Shown piece after piece: positions 18,483 through 28,599 of a DNA stretch of 64,000 nucleotides (positions are counted from its first letter, which is position 1; each line of letters starts with the position of its first letter). The notes beneath the pieces are model-generated. The model was not told the DNA's origin, ran no database searches, and was given only the letters and a program-made list of their open reading frames with translations. The DNA lies in the NCBI RefSeq assembly GCF_014205225.1, contig NZ_JACHNB010000001.1, positions 7,855,501-7,919,500 on the forward strand, read 5' to 3'. The position numbers and the translations under genes are program-made. Source of the DNA: Actinoplanes octamycinicus (GTDB lineage Bacteria > Actinomycetota > Actinomycetes > Mycobacteriales > Micromonosporaceae).

Positions 18483-20035
18483 GCCTCGGCCGCGGCATGG
18501 CCGGACAGCACATCGCTCGCGGTCAGCCCGTCCGGATCGCGTGCCTCCGGATCGGCGCCCGCGGCGATCAGCGCCGCCATCGCGCCCTCGGCCCCGGCCA
18601 GCGCCGCCACGTGCAGCGGCGTGCGCCCCTCCGCGTCCCGCTCGTCCAGCGACAACCCGGCCGTCAGCAGCGCCGGCAGCACCCGCTCATGATCGAGATA
18701 GCCGACCAGGTGCAGCAGCGACCGCCCGCGACCGTCCCGCAGCGCCGGGTCCAGACCGGCGGCCAGATCGGTCAGCACCGCGTCGGTGTCGCCATGGAAG
18801 GCACGGGCGAAGATCCGCTGCCGCAGCTTGCGGATCTCCTTCGGCACCGGCTTCTTCCCGGTACGGAACGCCGCCCGCGCCGCCGCACACCCGATCGCCG
18901 TCCCGTCCGCCGCCTCGCCGTGCCGCGGGGTCGACAGGCGGGCACCGGCCACCTCGACCAGATGCCACTCCCCGCCGCACCGGACCCGGAGGATCGTGAA
19001 CGGGTCGTGCAGGACCGGCCGCCAGTCCTGCGCACGCCCCGGAAACAGCGCCTCGTGCGCCAGCGGATGCAATTCGTCCGGGCCGAGCAGCCCCCAGCGC
19101 AGCAGCGCCGCGTCGAGCGGCGCGGCCACCCCGAACGCCACCGGCCCGCCCCGCGTCGCCGGCGTGCTCCACACCCCGCCGGCGACGGCCACCGAACCGT
19201 CCGCCCGCACCACCAGTCCCGGGCTGTACCACCCGGCCGCCGGCAGGGCCACCTCCCCGGTGGCCCGGTCCCGCACCAGCTCGCCGTACCGGTACTCGAG
19301 CCGCCGGGCCTCGGCGACCAGCAGCGGCAGTCGATCGTGCATCCGGAGCAGCGCATGCGGGATCCAGTCCTGCCGATCCCGCTGCTCGACCACCACTCCC
19401 GCCGACCGGTACCGATCGGCGACGCCCGCCAGGTCAGTCGCGGCAAGCAACTGCTCGAACTCGGACGCTCGATCCGGGTCCGGCGAAGGCCGCGTGGGGT
19501 CCGCCGGATGCCACGGCAGCCGGGACGCCGACGCCCCGTAGGCCCACCGCCGCTCCGCGACCGCTCCGGCATGCCACGCCCAGTCCGGCAGGTCCAGCCA
19601 TCGTTCCGGCAGCGACCCGCTCCCGATCACCCGCAGGTGCAGCCGCTGCCGCCGGTCCGGGCCGGCCGGCAGGCTCACCGCCAGAATCGGGGTCCCGGCC
19701 CGCCGCCCGGGGTCCCGCAGCGGCAGCGGCCACCGGGACAGCACCGCCAGCACCCCCGGCTCGAAGGCCAGTCCCTCCAGCCGCGGCAGATGCCGCCGCA
19801 GATAGTCCGGCGCCAGCCCGGCCAGGTCGGCCTCGATCATCGCGGCCGCGTCCACCCCGAAGGTGCCGGCGACCTCCCGCAGGTCGAGGTGCACGTCCAC
19901 CCCGGCGGCCGCGCACGCCGCACGCCAGTCGCCGGCCAGCCGCGCCGCGGTCGCGTCCCGGATCATGCCGGCCGGGGTCGCACGATCGAGCAGCCGCGCG
20001 TACCGGTCCCGGTCCCGCTCCCGTTCCGGATCCAT
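18461..20035 (-). CDS. ankyrin-repeat protein with large unknown N-terminal domain
   Basis: 524 residues from ATG 20035 (a GTG two codons earlier is possible). The C-terminal 95 residues hold two to three ankyrin repeats, with the typical GRSLLHLVGYLDHERVLPAL and GRTPLHVAALAGAEGAMAAL helices and a third partial repeat ending DGLTASDVL. The N-terminal 420 residues are Trp/Arg/Pro rich and I do not recognise them. No signal peptide, so probably a cytoplasmic binding protein. It lies just downstream of a tRNA-like sequence on the same strand. Confidence 0.82.
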   Translation of the reverse strand: MDPERERDRDRYARLLDRATPAGMIRDATAARLAGDWRAACAAAGVDVHLDLREVAGTFGVDAAAMIEADLAGLAPDYLRRHLPRLEGLAFEPGVLAVLSRWPLPLRDPGRRAGTPILAVSLPAGPDRRQRLHLRVIGSGSLPERWLDLPDWAWHAGAVAERRWAYGASASRLPWHPADPTRPSPDPDRASEFEQLLAATDLAGVADRYRSAGVVVEQRDRQDWIPHALLRMHDRLPLLVAEARRLEYRYGELVRDRATGEVALPAAGWYSPGLVVRADGSVAVAGGVWSTPATRGGPVAFGVAAPLDAALLRWGLLGPDELHPLAHEALFPGRAQDWRPVLHDPFTILRVRCGGEWHLVEVAGARLSTPRHGEAADGTAIGCAAARAAFRTGKKPVPKEIRKLRQRIFARAFHGDTDAVLTDLAAGLDPALRDGRGRSLLHLVGYLDHERVLPALLTAGLSLDERDAEGRTPLHVAALAGAEGAMAALIAAGADPEARDPDGLTASDVLSGHAAAEAHRNARR

Positions 20036-20068
20036 CCGCACCTGCCGTCCACGCCGTGACCCGGGGTG

Positions 20069-20141
20069 GCGGGCCGACCGGATTCGAACCGGCGTCTTCC
20101 CCTCTGACAAAAGGCGCGACGACCTCTGCGCTACGGCCCGC
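20069..20141 (-). tRNA. tRNA-like sequence with abnormal anticodon arm (possible pseudogene)
   Basis: Read on the minus strand: a 7-bp acceptor CGGGCCG/CGGCCCG (20134-20140 with 20070-20076), U8-A9, a 4-bp D-stem GCGC/GCGC, and a T-arm GCCGG-TTCGAAT-CCGGT with canonical loop. One extra G at the 5' end (20141) can face C at 20069, as the G-1:C73 pair of tRNA-His does. Between D-stem and T-stem there are only 20 nt, about two too few. No register gives a 5-bp anticodon stem with a 7-nt loop and U33; the least bad reading is TTGTCAG, a GTC-like loop, at the cost of the D-stem. It may be a tRNA pseudogene or a non-decoding tRNA-like RNA. Confidence 0.5.
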
Positions 20142-20342
20142 CGCCGCGCAGTATAGGTGTTCGCGGCCCGCTGCCGGCCATGGCACGGTACGGCGTCAGC
20201 ACCGCCCGGCCGCTGGCCAGGCCTGGGTCCGTGCGACGCGGGCCGAGCTTCCGAGGGAGTGCTTCCGGCTGCGCCGCCGGACCGGCACACGCCGCTCTGC
20301 CGGGGCGGAAATCTGTCGTACCCGGCTGGCAGGCTTCGGGGC

Positions 20343-21005
20343 ATGCACGACATCGACCACATCGTCTGGGACTGGAACGGGACGCTGCTCGGCGACAGTC
20401 GCGCGCTGATCGCGGCGACCGTCGACGCGTTCGCCGAGTGCGGCCTGCCGCCCGTCACGCTCGCCGACTACCAGCGACATCACGTCCAGCCGATCCCGTT
20501 GTTCTACGAGCGGCTGGCCGGCCGCTCGCTGACCGGCGACGAGCAGGCCCGGCTGGCCGAGTGTTTCCTGGTGGCCTATGCCCGGCATCGCCGGGCGGTG
20601 ACGCTGACCGCCGACGCCACCGTGGCGCTGCGGCGGTGGGCCGCCGCCGGGCGCGGCCAGTCGCTGCTGTCGATGTACCCGCATGCCGACCTGGTCCCGC
20701 TGGTCACCACGCTCGGCGTCGCGCCGTTCTTCGCGCGGATCGACGGCAGCGTCGGCGCGGACGTGGCGCACAAGGCGCCGCATCTGGCCCGCCACCTGGA
20801 GCTGCTCGACCTGAAACCGGACCGGGTGCTGCTGGTCGGCGACAGCGTCGACGACGCCCGGGCAGCGGCCGCCTGCGGGGTCCGCTGCCTGCTCTACCAC
20901 GCCGGTGACGACGCGCTGCACGCCCGCGACCACTTCGCCGGGCTGGGCGTGCCGGTGATCGGGTCGCTGCGCGAGGCCGTGGAGGTGGCCTTGGCCTCCG
21001 AGTGA
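20343..21005 (+). CDS. HAD-family hydrolase
   Basis: 220 residues. Motif I is WDWNGTLL (DxN instead of the usual DxD, as in several phosphoglycolate-phosphatase-like proteins), motif II Ser is in SLLSMYPH, motif III Lys is in AHKAPHLARHL, and motif IV is LLVGDSVDDARAAAACG. Probably a small-molecule phosphatase; substrate unknown. Start ATG 20343 is immediately before the motif I strand, as in the family. Confidence 0.88.
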   Translation: MHDIDHIVWDWNGTLLGDSRALIAATVDAFAECGLPPVTLADYQRHHVQPIPLFYERLAGRSLTGDEQARLAECFLVAYARHRRAVTLTADATVALRRWAAAGRGQSLLSMYPHADLVPLVTTLGVAPFFARIDGSVGADVAHKAPHLARHLELLDLKPDRVLLVGDSVDDARAAAACGVRCLLYHAGDDALHARDHFAGLGVPVIGSLREAVEVALASE

Positions 21006-21069
21006 TCGGTCGCTGCCGGGCGGCGACGCAGGTGGCGCCGGCCGATTGCCGATTTGCGATGATCACCGG

Positions 21070-22086
21070 ATGAGCGCTGCACCGGTGATCGCCGAGGTCC
21101 ACGGCCACCTGGGTCACCTGATCCTGAACCGGCCCCGGGCGATCAACGCCCTCACCCCCGAGATGGTCGCGATCCTGCGGCGGTCGCTGGCCGGGTGGGC
21201 CGCCGACGACCGGGTGCGGACCGTGCTGATCAGCGGCGCCGGCGAGCGCGGGCTGTGCGCCGGCGGCGACATCCGGGCGATCCACGCCGACGCGGTCTCC
21301 GGCGGCACCGGCTCGCTGGAGTTCTGGGCCGAGGAGTACCGGCTGAACGCGACCGTCGCGGCGTACCCGAAACCGCTGGTTGCCTGGATGGACGGCCTGG
21401 TCATGGGCGGCGGCGTCGGGGTGTCCGCGCACGCCTCGATCCGGCTGGTCACCGAGCGGTCCCGGCTGGCGATGCCGGAGGTCGGGATCGGCATGCACCC
21501 GGACGTCGGCGGCTCGTGGCTGCTCTCGCACGCCCCCGGCGAGCTGGGCACGCACCTGGCGCTGACCGGCTCCCCGGTCGGGGCGGCGGACGGGATCGCG
21601 GCCGGTCTCGCCGACCATTTCGTGCCGGCCGAGCGCTTCGCCGAGCTGGCCGAGGCGCTCGCCGGGCAGCCCGCCGCGGAGGTGGTCGCGGCGTTCGCCA
21701 CCGCTCCCCCGCCGGGCGAGTTCGCCACGTCCCGGGCCTGGATCGACGCCTGCTACGCCGGGGACTCGGTGCCGGCGATCGTCGAGCGGCTGGCCCGGCA
21801 CCCGGAGCCGGGCGCGCAGGCGGCGGCCAAGGAGATCGCCACCCGCTCGCCGACCGCGCTGACCATCACGCTGCGGTCGCTGCGCAACGCGGCCGGCCTG
21901 CCGGATCTGCGGGCCGCGCTGGATCAGGAGCTGCGGCTGTCGGCGGCGATGCTGCGGCTGCCCGACCTGGCCGAGGGGATCCGGGCGCAGATCATCGACA
22001 AGGACCGCCGCCCGCGCTGGCAGCCGGCCACCCTGGCCGAGGTGTCGCCGGAGCTGATCGACGCGATCTTCAGCGGGAGGGGATGA
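21070..22086 (+). CDS. enoyl-CoA hydratase/3-hydroxyisobutyryl-CoA hydrolase family
   Basis: 338 residues, crotonase fold. Oxyanion-hole segments GLCAGGDIRAI and DGLVMGGGVGVSAHASIRLVTERSRLAMPEVGIGMHPDVGGSWLL match the 3-hydroxyisobutyryl-CoA hydrolase (ECH_2) branch rather than simple hydratases; that enzyme acts in valine degradation. The catalytic Glu of the MPEVG motif and the following Asp are present. The C-terminal helices (EGIRAQIIDKDRRPRWQP) are the typical ECH_2 ending. Convergent overlap of 17 bp with the next gene. Confidence 0.88.
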   Translation: MSAAPVIAEVHGHLGHLILNRPRAINALTPEMVAILRRSLAGWAADDRVRTVLISGAGERGLCAGGDIRAIHADAVSGGTGSLEFWAEEYRLNATVAAYPKPLVAWMDGLVMGGGVGVSAHASIRLVTERSRLAMPEVGIGMHPDVGGSWLLSHAPGELGTHLALTGSPVGAADGIAAGLADHFVPAERFAELAEALAGQPAAEVVAAFATAPPPGEFATSRAWIDACYAGDSVPAIVERLARHPEPGAQAAAKEIATRSPTALTITLRSLRNAAGLPDLRAALDQELRLSAAMLRLPDLAEGIRAQIIDKDRRPRWQPATLAEVSPELIDAIFSGRG

Positions 22087-22534
22087 GGCGGAAGATCCGG
22101 ATCGTCCGGTGTGCCGCGGTCTCCCGGTACCGCCGGTAGCCCGGCCACTGGTCGACGAAGGCCTGCCAGAGCCGCTCCCGGTCGTCGCCGGTCGCCTCGC
22201 GCGCCTCGACCGGGATGTCCCGCCCGCCCACGGTCACCGTCGCGTGCGGCTGCGCGCTCAGGTTGTGCACCCAGGCCGGCGCCTTCTCGCCGCCCCAGTT
22301 GGAGCCGACCACGACGTAGGCCTCGCCGTCGGCGACGAACTGCAACGGGCTCTGCCGCGGCTGCCCGCTGCGCCGACCGACCGTGGTGAGCAGCAGCCCG
22401 GGCGCCATCCCGAGGGCCACCACCCGGCCCTTGGTCACCCGGCTCAGCCACCGGTCGAGGGCCACCACCCGGCGCGCGACCGGCGTGAACACCGGCGCGT
22501 CGCCGACCGCCCGCCAGAACTTTCTCCAGATCAC
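22070..22534 (-). CDS. deazaflavin (F420)-dependent nitroreductase family protein
   Basis: 154 residues from GTG 22534. The sequence LLTTVGRRSGQPRQSPLQFVADGEAYVVVGSNWGGEKAPAWVHNLSA (quoted in parts: TTVGRRSG, VVGSNWG, PAWVHNL) is diagnostic of the Ddn-like split-barrel family that uses F420H2 in actinobacteria. Physiological substrate unknown. Divergent from the TIG-domain gene, convergent with the CoA hydrolase. Confidence 0.87.
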   Translation of the reverse strand: MIWRKFWRAVGDAPVFTPVARRVVALDRWLSRVTKGRVVALGMAPGLLLTTVGRRSGQPRQSPLQFVADGEAYVVVGSNWGGEKAPAWVHNLSAQPHATVTVGGRDIPVEAREATGDDRERLWQAFVDQWPGYRRYRETAAHRTIRIFRLIPSR

Positions 22535-22621
22535 GCCGCTGAGCTTAGGGCAGGCCGGAGGCAACCGGACCACACCCGGGCACCACCGGGGCCCGCATCC
22601 GGCGGGCCGCATCGTCGTCGC

Positions 22622-24133
22622 ATGCCCACCCCGAAGCAGGCTCTCGGCGCCGCCGCCGCCATCACCGTGGCCAGCACCGCGGCCGCCACCGTCGCCCTGA
22701 CCGGTCCGCCGGTGAACGCGGCGCAGCGCACGCCGCTCGCCGCCAGCCCGTCGGCGTCCGCCTCGGTCGCGCCGAAGGTGCCCACCACGACCGCGGTCAC
22801 CCCGGCCTCCGGGCCGCTCAAGGGCGGCGCCGTCATGGTCACCGGCACCGGGTTCAGCACGGTGAACCCGGCCAACCCGGCCGCGGTGAAGTTCGGCACG
22901 GTCAACGCCACCTCGTTCATCGTGGTGTCCGACACGGTGCTGACCGCGATCGCGCCGGCCGGCGCCAACGGCCCGGTCCGGATCACCGTGACGAACGCCG
23001 CCGGGGCCAGCCTCGGCACGGTCTCCTTCACCTACCGGGCCCCGCTGCGCGCCACCTTCGAGACGGTCACCGGGGCGAGGATGACCGGTGGCACGGTGGT
23101 CCCGGTGTCGGTGACCGGTGGAACCGTCGGCGCCTCGGCCAAGGAGTTCGCCGCCGAGAAGATCACCGCGAAGGTCGGTTCGGCGGCCGCCGCGGTCGCC
23201 TGGGTCGACGCCACCCATCTCACGGTGACCACCCCGGCCAGCACCAAGGCGAGCGGGCTGCCGATCACCCTGCTGCACGACGGGGTGGCCGGCGAGCCGT
23301 CGGTGGCCACGGTCGGCTACGCGCCCGGGGTCACCACGGTGGCTCCGGCGAGCATCTCCACCGCCGGCGGCACCACGGTGACCATCTCCGGCACCGGGTT
23401 CACCGAGGTGACCGCGACCGACCCGACGGCGGTCCGGTTCGGCGACGTGAACGCGACCAGCTTCAAGGTCGTCTCGGCCACCCAGATCGTCGCGGTCGCC
23501 CCGGCCGGCAAGAACGGGCCGGCCACGGTCACCGTGAAGACCGCCGGGGGCGCCGGCCGGACGGCGGTCACCTACCGGGTGCCGCTCGGCCTGGAGGTCC
23601 CGGCCGGCACGGTCGCCAAGGCCACCGGCGGCACGGTCACCCTCAAGGTCACCGGCGGCACGGCCGGGGCCACCCTGAAGGACTTCACCGCGGAGCGGAT
23701 CACCGTCCGGGCCGGGACCGCCAAGCTCGCCACGACCTGGGTGGACGCCAGCCACGTGCGGGTGACGATGCCGCCGTCGAACGCCGCGACCGGCAGCGTG
23801 ACCCTGCTGCACGACGAGGTGCCCGGCGCCGCGGCGGCGGTCGGCTACGTGCCGGTGGTGCAGAGCCTCTCGGCGAGCAGCGACCGGCTGGCCGGCGGCG
23901 CGAAGGTCATCGTGAAGGTGGCCGGCGGCGACGTCGCGGCGGCGAAGAACTTCAAGTTCGGCGACAAGGCGGCCACCTGCACGGCGCAGGGCAAGGGCAC
24001 CGCGACCTCGTACGAATGCGTGGTCCCGGCCGCGGCCCAGGCCGGCGCGACCTGGGTGTCGTTCACCTCGAGTGCCGGCGTGGCCAGCCGGTTCACGGTT
24101 GCCGCCGGGTTCTTCTACACCGACCTGGACTGA
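22622..24133 (+). CDS. secreted IPT/TIG-repeat protein
   Basis: 503 residues. A signal peptide (about 1-34, AAAAITVASTAAATVALTG then PPVNAAQ) is followed by a Ser/Ala-rich linker and at least two IPT/TIG immunoglobulin-like domains (about 58-140 and 235-315), each with the pattern TxVxPxSGxxxGGxxVTxxGTGF. Two intervening, mutually similar domains (about 145-230 and 325-410) share TGGTVxVxVTGGTxGAS/TxK and LLHDGV/EV elements. A fifth beta domain ends the protein. No cell-wall anchor or catalytic motif; probably an extracellular structural or adhesion protein. Confidence 0.85.
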   Translation: MPTPKQALGAAAAITVASTAAATVALTGPPVNAAQRTPLAASPSASASVAPKVPTTTAVTPASGPLKGGAVMVTGTGFSTVNPANPAAVKFGTVNATSFIVVSDTVLTAIAPAGANGPVRITVTNAAGASLGTVSFTYRAPLRATFETVTGARMTGGTVVPVSVTGGTVGASAKEFAAEKITAKVGSAAAAVAWVDATHLTVTTPASTKASGLPITLLHDGVAGEPSVATVGYAPGVTTVAPASISTAGGTTVTISGTGFTEVTATDPTAVRFGDVNATSFKVVSATQIVAVAPAGKNGPATVTVKTAGGAGRTAVTYRVPLGLEVPAGTVAKATGGTVTLKVTGGTAGATLKDFTAERITVRAGTAKLATTWVDASHVRVTMPPSNAATGSVTLLHDEVPGAAAAVGYVPVVQSLSASSDRLAGGAKVIVKVAGGDVAAAKNFKFGDKAATCTAQGKGTATSYECVVPAAAQAGATWVSFTSSAGVASRFTVAAGFFYTDLD

Positions 24134-24310
24134 ACGGCACGCGGCGCGTCGCCGGGCCCGCCCCCGTGCCATCACCACCGGCGGGGCGCGCGGTCCCGCG
24201 CGCCCTGGCGGCTGCCCGACGTGGACGTGGAGGGCGAAAGTCTCGCCGCGCACCTGGCCGCCGCCGCACCCGCCGAGCCGCAGCTCACCACCATGAGGAC
24301 CGGATCCGAC

Positions 24311-24343
24311 CCGGTCCGCGGCGCCCGGAGCGCCGCGGACCGG
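24311..24343 (+). terminator. strong hairpin terminator
   Basis: A perfect 14-bp stem (CCGGTCCGCGGCGC at 24311-24324 with its complement at 24330-24343) and a 5-nt loop lie between the TIG-domain gene and the cellulase. No U-tract, as common in high-GC actinobacteria. It separates the cellulase transcript from the upstream gene. Confidence 0.7.
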
Positions 24344-24386
24344 AAACCTCAACTTTCGAAGTCTGTCAATGTGTTGTAACGTCCGC

Positions 24387-24400
24387 CGGGAGCGCTCCCA
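24387..24400. promoter_or_regulatory. CebR/CelR-type operator
   Basis: CGGGAGCGCTCCCA contains the perfect palindrome GGGAGCGCTCCC (24388-24399) and matches 13 of 14 positions of the CebR box TGGGAGCGCTCCCA known from Streptomyces and related actinobacteria. It sits 30 bp before the cellulase start, the expected place for repression by a cellobiose-responsive LacI-family regulator. The regulator itself is not in this window. Confidence 0.85.
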
Positions 24401-24429
24401 CCTTCGCTCGCTCACGAAGGAGTTCCCCC

Positions 24430-25557
24430 ATGTCCCGTTCCCTGCGCGGCCTGATCGCGGCCGCCCTGCTGGCCACCGCCGCGACCGTCGGAGTCATCGC
24501 CGCCGGTCCGGCCCAGGCCGACACCCAGATCTGCGAGCAGTACGGCTCGACCACCATCGGCGGCCGCTACGTGGTGATGAACAACCGCTGGGGCACCAGC
24601 GCCCAGCAGTGCATCAACGTCACCAGCACCGGCTTCGCCATCACCAGCCAGCAGGGCGTCGGCAGCACCAGCGGCGCCCCGGTGTCCTACCCTGCGGTCT
24701 ACTACGGCTGCCACTACACCAACTGCTCGCCGGGCACCAACCTGCCGATCCAGGTCAGCCAGATCAGCAGCGCGACCAGCAGCATCAGCTACAACTACGT
24801 CTCCGGCGCCACCTACGACGCGGCCTACGACATCTGGCTCGACCCGTCGCCGAAGAAGGACGGGGTGAACGCCCAGGAGATCATGATCTGGTTCAACCGG
24901 CAGGGCTCGATCCAGCCGATCGGCTCGCGGACCGCCACCGCCACCATCGGCGGCCGCACCTGGGAAGTGTGGACCGGCAGCAACGGCTCCAACGCCGTCG
25001 TCTCGTACGTCGCGCCGTCCCCGATCACCAGCTGGAGCTTCAGCGTCCTGGACTTCATCAACGACACCAAGACGCGCAGCTCGGTCACCAACTCGTGGTA
25101 CCTGACCAGCATCCAGGCCGGGTTCGAGCCGTGGATCGGCGGCACCGGCCTGGCCGTCACCAGCTTCTCCGCGTCGGTCAACGGCGGCGGCACCCCGTCC
25201 AACCCGTCCAACCCGTCGTCCCCGACGCCCGGCACCGGCACCGCGTGCCGGGTCACCTACGCCACCAACGTCTGGAACACCGGCTTCACCGCCGACGTCA
25301 AGGTGGCCAACACCGGCGGCAGCGCGATCAACGGCTGGACCCTGGGCTTCACGCTGCCCGGCGGCCAGTCGATCACCGGCTCCTGGAACGCCACGCTGAG
25401 CGGCACCTCCGGCGCGATCACCGCCCGCAACGTCAGCCACAACGGCAGCCTCCCGGCCGGCGGCAGCACGTCGTTCGGCTTCCAGGGCACCTACAGCGGC
25501 TCGTTCGCCGCCCCGTCCGCGTTCACCCTCAACGGCACCGCCTGCACCCGGGCCTGA
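24430..25557 (+). CDS. secreted GH12 endo-beta-1,4-glucanase with CBM2
   Basis: 375 residues. Signal peptide 1-30 (AGPAQA cleavage region); GH12 catalytic domain about 31-250; Ser/Pro/Asn linker GTPSNPSNPSSPTPGTGT; C-terminal family 2 cellulose-binding module (about 270-375) with the flanking cysteines ACRV and TACTRA. The GH12 nucleophile is E150 in AQEIMIWF and the acid/base is E233 in AGFEPWIGG, both present. It cleaves beta-1,4-glucan (cellulose or mixed-linkage) outside the cell. A CebR-type palindrome precedes the gene, and a perfect hairpin terminator follows it. Confidence 0.95.
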   Translation: MSRSLRGLIAAALLATAATVGVIAAGPAQADTQICEQYGSTTIGGRYVVMNNRWGTSAQQCINVTSTGFAITSQQGVGSTSGAPVSYPAVYYGCHYTNCSPGTNLPIQVSQISSATSSISYNYVSGATYDAAYDIWLDPSPKKDGVNAQEIMIWFNRQGSIQPIGSRTATATIGGRTWEVWTGSNGSNAVVSYVAPSPITSWSFSVLDFINDTKTRSSVTNSWYLTSIQAGFEPWIGGTGLAVTSFSASVNGGGTPSNPSNPSSPTPGTGTACRVTYATNVWNTGFTADVKVANTGGSAINGWTLGFTLPGGQSITGSWNATLSGTSGAITARNVSHNGSLPAGGSTSFGFQGTYSGSFAAPSAFTLNGTACTRA

Positions 25558-25567
25558 CCGCACCATG

Positions 25568-25596
25568 CCCCGGTCCGGCACGCTGCCGGACCGGGG
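25568..25596 (+). terminator. hairpin terminator after the cellulase
   Basis: A perfect 13-bp stem (CCCCGGTCCGGCA, 25568-25580, with its complement at 25584-25596) and a 3-nt loop start 11 bp after the cellulase stop codon. Confidence 0.8.
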
Positions 25597-25622
25597 TCGG
25601 CCGGGTCGCCTACAGTGGACGC

Positions 25623-25821
25623 ATGCGCCAGGAGCTGAAGAACCTGACCTTCTCCGAGCACTCCGAGTGGTTCGGCCTGGGCCCGCTGGCGCTCGCCGTC
25701 CTGGCCGGCGTCCGCGCCTTCGCCGCCGACGAGTCGTTCGCCCGGTGGGCGTGGGGCATCATCGCCGCCGGCCTGCTGGTCGCCTGCGCCGTCTTCGTGG
25801 TCTGGGCGAGGAGGCAGCGCG

Positions 25822-25835
<14 letters not shown>
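25623..25835 (+). CDS. small two-helix membrane protein
   Basis: 70 residues: a charged N-terminus ([16 protein letters not shown]), a hydrophobic helix (about 19-32) and a second helix (about 43-62) ending in [10 protein letters not shown]. The charge pattern predicts both ends inside. No family recognised. The stop overlaps the convergent L-serine dehydratase gene by 14 bp. Confidence 0.65.
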
Positions 25836-27111
<1,276 letters not shown>

Positions 27112-27150
27112 GACCCCGCCCATCGGCGCGCAACCCGGCGAACTGAGGCA

Positions 27151-27510
27151 TCACGACGCCTCCCCGGCCACCAGCGCCTCGTACTCGGCGTCGGAGAGCG
27201 TCACCGGCGTCCCGCTGACCCGCAGGCGATAGAGCCACCCCTTGCCGTACGGATCGGAGTTGATCAGCGCCGGGTCGTCCACGACCGCCTGGTTGACCTC
27301 GACGATCTCGCCGTCGGCGGGCGCGTACACCTCGCTCACCGACTTGGTCGACTCGATCTCGCCGGCCGGGTCGCCGGCGCTGACCACCGTGCCGACCTCG
27401 GGCAGCTCGACGAAGACGACGTCGCCGAGCGCGTCCGCGGCGAACGAGGTGATCCCGACCGTGGCGACCTCGTCCTCGGTCAGCCATTCGTGGTCCTTGG
27501 TGAAACGCAT
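27151..27510 (-). CDS. gcvH: glycine cleavage system H protein
   Basis: 119 residues, the normal H-protein length. The lipoylation site is K56 in EIESTKSVSEVYAP; the flanking FAADALGDVVFVELPEVG and NSDPYGKGWLYRL are typical. It shuttles the aminomethyl group between P, T and L proteins. It starts 12 bp after the gcvT stop, in one operon under the glycine riboswitch. The P protein is not in this window. Confidence 0.96.
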   Translation of the reverse strand: MRFTKDHEWLTEDEVATVGITSFAADALGDVVFVELPEVGTVVSAGDPAGEIESTKSVSEVYAPADGEIVEVNQAVVDDPALINSDPYGKGWLYRLRVSGTPVTLSDAEYEALVAGEAS

Positions 27511-27522
27511 GGTCCGGCCTCG

Positions 27523-28563
27523 CTATCGCTTGTAGAAGGGCAGCTTGACGACCTCGGCCGGCTCGTGCGTGCCGCGCACGTCGACGACCAGGGCGGCCCG
27601 GTCGGCGTCCTTCGCGACGTAGGCCAGCGCGATCGGGTGGCCGAGCGTCGGCGACGGCACGCCGCTGGTCACCTCGCCCACCTGGGCCCCGGTGGTCGCG
27701 TCCAGCACGGCGTGCCCGGCCCGCGGCGAGCGGCGGCCCTTGGTGACCAGCCCGACCAGCTCGGTTTCGGGTGCGACCGTGCGCAACGCCGCGGCACCCA
27801 CGAAGTCCGACTTGTCCAGCGCGACCACCCGGCCCAGCCCGGCGTGGAAGGGCGTGGTGCGTACCGTCAGCTCGTGCCCGTAAAGCGGCATGCCGGCCTC
27901 CAGCCGCAGCGTGTCCCGGCAGGCCAGCCCGGCGGGCTGGGCCCCGGCGGCCGCGGCCCACTCCCAGATCGCCTCGGCGTCCGCGTTGTCGCAGTAGATC
28001 TCGAAGCCGTCCTCGCCGGTGTACCCGGTCCGGGCCAGCAGCACGTCCCGGCCGGCCAGTCGCTCCGGCTTGATCCCGTAGTACTTCAGGTCCGGGTGCT
28101 CGCCGACGATCGTGACCGCCGCAGGCCCCTGCACCGCGATCAGCGCCCGGTCGGTCTCGGTGATGGTCACCGCGAAGCCGCCGGAGTACTCGCCGAGCAT
28201 GGCGAGCACGATCGGCGCGTTGGCGGCGTTCGCCACCACCAGGAAGCGCCGCTCGGCCAGCCGGTAGACGACCAGGTCGTCGAGCACGCCGCCGTTGGTG
28301 TGGCAGAGCATCGTGTACTTGGCCCGCCCCACCGCGACCGCGGACAGCCGCCCGACCAGCGCGTAATCCAGGAAGGCAGCCGCTTCCGGCCCGCTCACCT
28401 CGAGCTGTCCCATGTGGCCCAGATCGAAGAGACCAGCCGATTTCCGTACGCTGTGGTGCTCGGCGACGTCACTGCCGTACCGGAGTGGCATCTCCCATCC
28501 GGCGAACCCGGTGAACGAGGCGCCGAGGCGCTGATGAACGTGGTGAAGCGCGGTGCGTCGCAA
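27523..28563 (-). CDS. gcvT: glycine cleavage system aminomethyltransferase (T protein)
   Basis: 346 residues if translation starts at the TTG at 28563, which has GAGGAG six bases upstream and gives the family-typical beginning LRRTALHHVHQRLGASFTGFAGWEMPLRY. Longer open reading continues upstream through the riboswitch and is not coding. THF-binding and active-site elements include SVRKSAGLFDLGHMGQLEVSGP and ARTGYTGEDGFEIY. It releases ammonia and forms 5,10-methylene-THF from the H-protein intermediate. First gene of gcvT-gcvH-sdaA. Confidence 0.94.
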   Translation of the reverse strand: MRRTALHHVHQRLGASFTGFAGWEMPLRYGSDVAEHHSVRKSAGLFDLGHMGQLEVSGPEAAAFLDYALVGRLSAVAVGRAKYTMLCHTNGGVLDDLVVYRLAERRFLVVANAANAPIVLAMLGEYSGGFAVTITETDRALIAVQGPAAVTIVGEHPDLKYYGIKPERLAGRDVLLARTGYTGEDGFEIYCDNADAEAIWEWAAAAGAQPAGLACRDTLRLEAGMPLYGHELTVRTTPFHAGLGRVVALDKSDFVGAAALRTVAPETELVGLVTKGRRSPRAGHAVLDATTGAQVGEVTSGVPSPTLGHPIALAYVAKDADRAALVVDVRGTHEPAEVVKLPFYKR

Positions 28564-28599
28564 CAGGGAGGCTCCTCGGCAGTCGGCCTCCCTCGCTCT

